NCBI RefSeq assembly: GCF_037892195.1
Contig: NZ_JATACI010000005.1
Span: 56,859-120,858 of the forward strand
DNA length: 64,000 nt
Source: Yoonia sp. GPGPB17
GTDB lineage: Bacteria; Pseudomonadota; Alphaproteobacteria; Rhodobacterales; Rhodobacteraceae
Direction of reading: 5' to 3'
Part shown: one piece after another, positions 63,546 to 64,000 of the stretch
Layout of the letters: each line of letters starts with the position of its first letter
Position numbering within the stretch: the first letter of the stretch is position 1
Made by a program: the position numbers and the translations under genes
Notes under the pieces: generated by a model
Told to the model about the DNA's origin: nothing
Seen by the model: the letters and a program-made list of their open reading frames with translations, nothing else
Databases searched by the model: none

Positions 63546-64000
63546 ATGACGCAATCAGCGGACCAAGAAAATAAACTGAGCGAACAAGAGCTTCAGGAAC
63601 TTGTCGCGGCCAGTGACGCAGGTGCAAGAAATCCGAACAACTGGATTGGAACGCTCATTGCGACAGCAGCACTTGTTTGGTCTGTGTTTCAGGTCCTGTT
63701 GGCGTCGCCAGTTGCAAACCAGATACTTCCGGGTGACTGGATCAATAACTCCCGGCAGATCCACTTAGGCTTTGCCGTGTTTTTGGCGTTCATGGCGTAT
63801 CCGGCCTCTAAATCAAGCCCGCGTCACTATGTGCCCGTAGTCGATTGGACGTTGGCAATCGTTGGGTCGTCAATCGCGCTATACGGTTTTTTCTTTTATG
63901 AAAAAATCGTCCGGTCTGGCGGCGTGGCCGATGATACCGACAAGGTTGCGGCATTGATCGGTCTTATTCTTCTGTTCGAGGCTGCTAGACGCGCGCTTGG
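63546..64000 (+). CDS. TRAP transporter fused permease (TAXI partner), 3' end beyond the window
   Basis: From ATG 63546 (MTQSADQENKLSEQELQELV) the frame is open to the window end. After a cytosolic N-terminus, hydrophobic segments follow (WIGTLIATAALVWSVFQVLL, IHLGFAVFLAFMAY, and VDWTLAIVGSSIALYGFFFY), matching the small-permease-like start of fused TRAP permeases. AGGAG lies seven bases upstream. It is the transport channel for the TAXI receptor at 60579. Confidence 0.8.
   Translation, partial: MTQSADQENKLSEQELQELVAASDAGARNPNNWIGTLIATAALVWSVFQVLLASPVANQILPGDWINNSRQIHLGFAVFLAFMAYPASKSSPRHYVPVVDWTLAIVGSSIALYGFFFYEKIVRSGGVADDTDKVAALIGLILLFEAARRAL

Noticed and set aside
1..64000. tRNA, rRNA, prophage structural genes
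   Set aside because: Looked for cloverleaf-like segments, conserved rRNA stretches and capsid/terminase-type motifs by eye; none was found.

Overview
The window looks like accessory DNA from an alphaproteobacterium of the Rhodobacterales (Roseobacter group). The pointers are two plasmid-type replication modules typical of that order (a RepC and an RPA-family initiator with iterons), three tripartite TRAP/TAXI transporters, beta-hydroxyaspartate-pathway enzymes, many LysR/GntR/RpiR regulators and a dense set of insertion sequences. No rRNA, tRNA or CRISPR array was seen. All assignments come from reading motifs; no database search was run.

Layout. 0-6 kb: a TetR-controlled membrane protein, an IS110 remnant, and a minus-strand operon (membrane protein, DUF4386, SDR epimerase, Crp/Fnr), two members of which are broken. 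6-9.5 kb: IS3 and IS110 debris around an alpha/beta-hydrolase remnant. 9.7-18 kb: small membrane proteins, an SDR, an FMN reductase, two LysR regulators, a pair of secreted proteins, DoxX and a secreted hydrolase. 18-26.3 kb: an IS cluster (IS3, IS1182, IS30, IS3 copy A) with a few orphan genes. 26.4-39.8 kb: the metabolic core. 40-44 kb: RepC, a dead RPA initiator and an eight-iteron origin. 44-52 kb: an AbiEii-like module and a Zur/CobW/FecBCD-type metal uptake locus. 52.3-53.5 kb: IS3 copy B, identical to copy A. 54-57 kb: aldehyde dehydrogenase with DUF779 and an AcoR-like regulator. 57.7-59.3 kb: second IS1182. 59.5-64 kb: GntR regulator and a TAXI-TRAP / aminotransferase / proC operon running off the window.

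The metabolic core is the most interesting part. One minus-strand operon (34.1 to 26.4 kb, facing an RpiR regulator) encodes an N-formylglutamate-amidohydrolase-like enzyme, a complete TRAP importer, a glutamine-synthetase-like gamma-glutamyl ligase, an aldehyde dehydrogenase and an Fe-alcohol dehydrogenase. This set could gamma-glutamylate an imported amino alcohol or amine, oxidise it and release the product; for ethanolamine the product would be glycine. Next to it, a near-consensus promoter and a tandem glycine riboswitch lead an operon of a DadA-like glycine/D-amino-acid oxidoreductase, BhcB and BhcC, with BhcD behind an internal terminator-like hairpin. BhcA is absent. The set would turn two glycines into aspartate: glycine to glyoxylate, aldol with glycine to beta-hydroxyaspartate, dehydration to iminosuccinate, reduction to aspartate.

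Many genes are interrupted. At least six breaks (in five genes) fall exactly on an octamer GCYTARGC (Y=C/T, R=A/G), and each is repaired by reading it as GCYGGC, two bases shorter. Others are single-base homopolymer changes or nonsense codons. Whether these are real lesions or consensus errors cannot be decided from this sequence alone; both readings are kept open.
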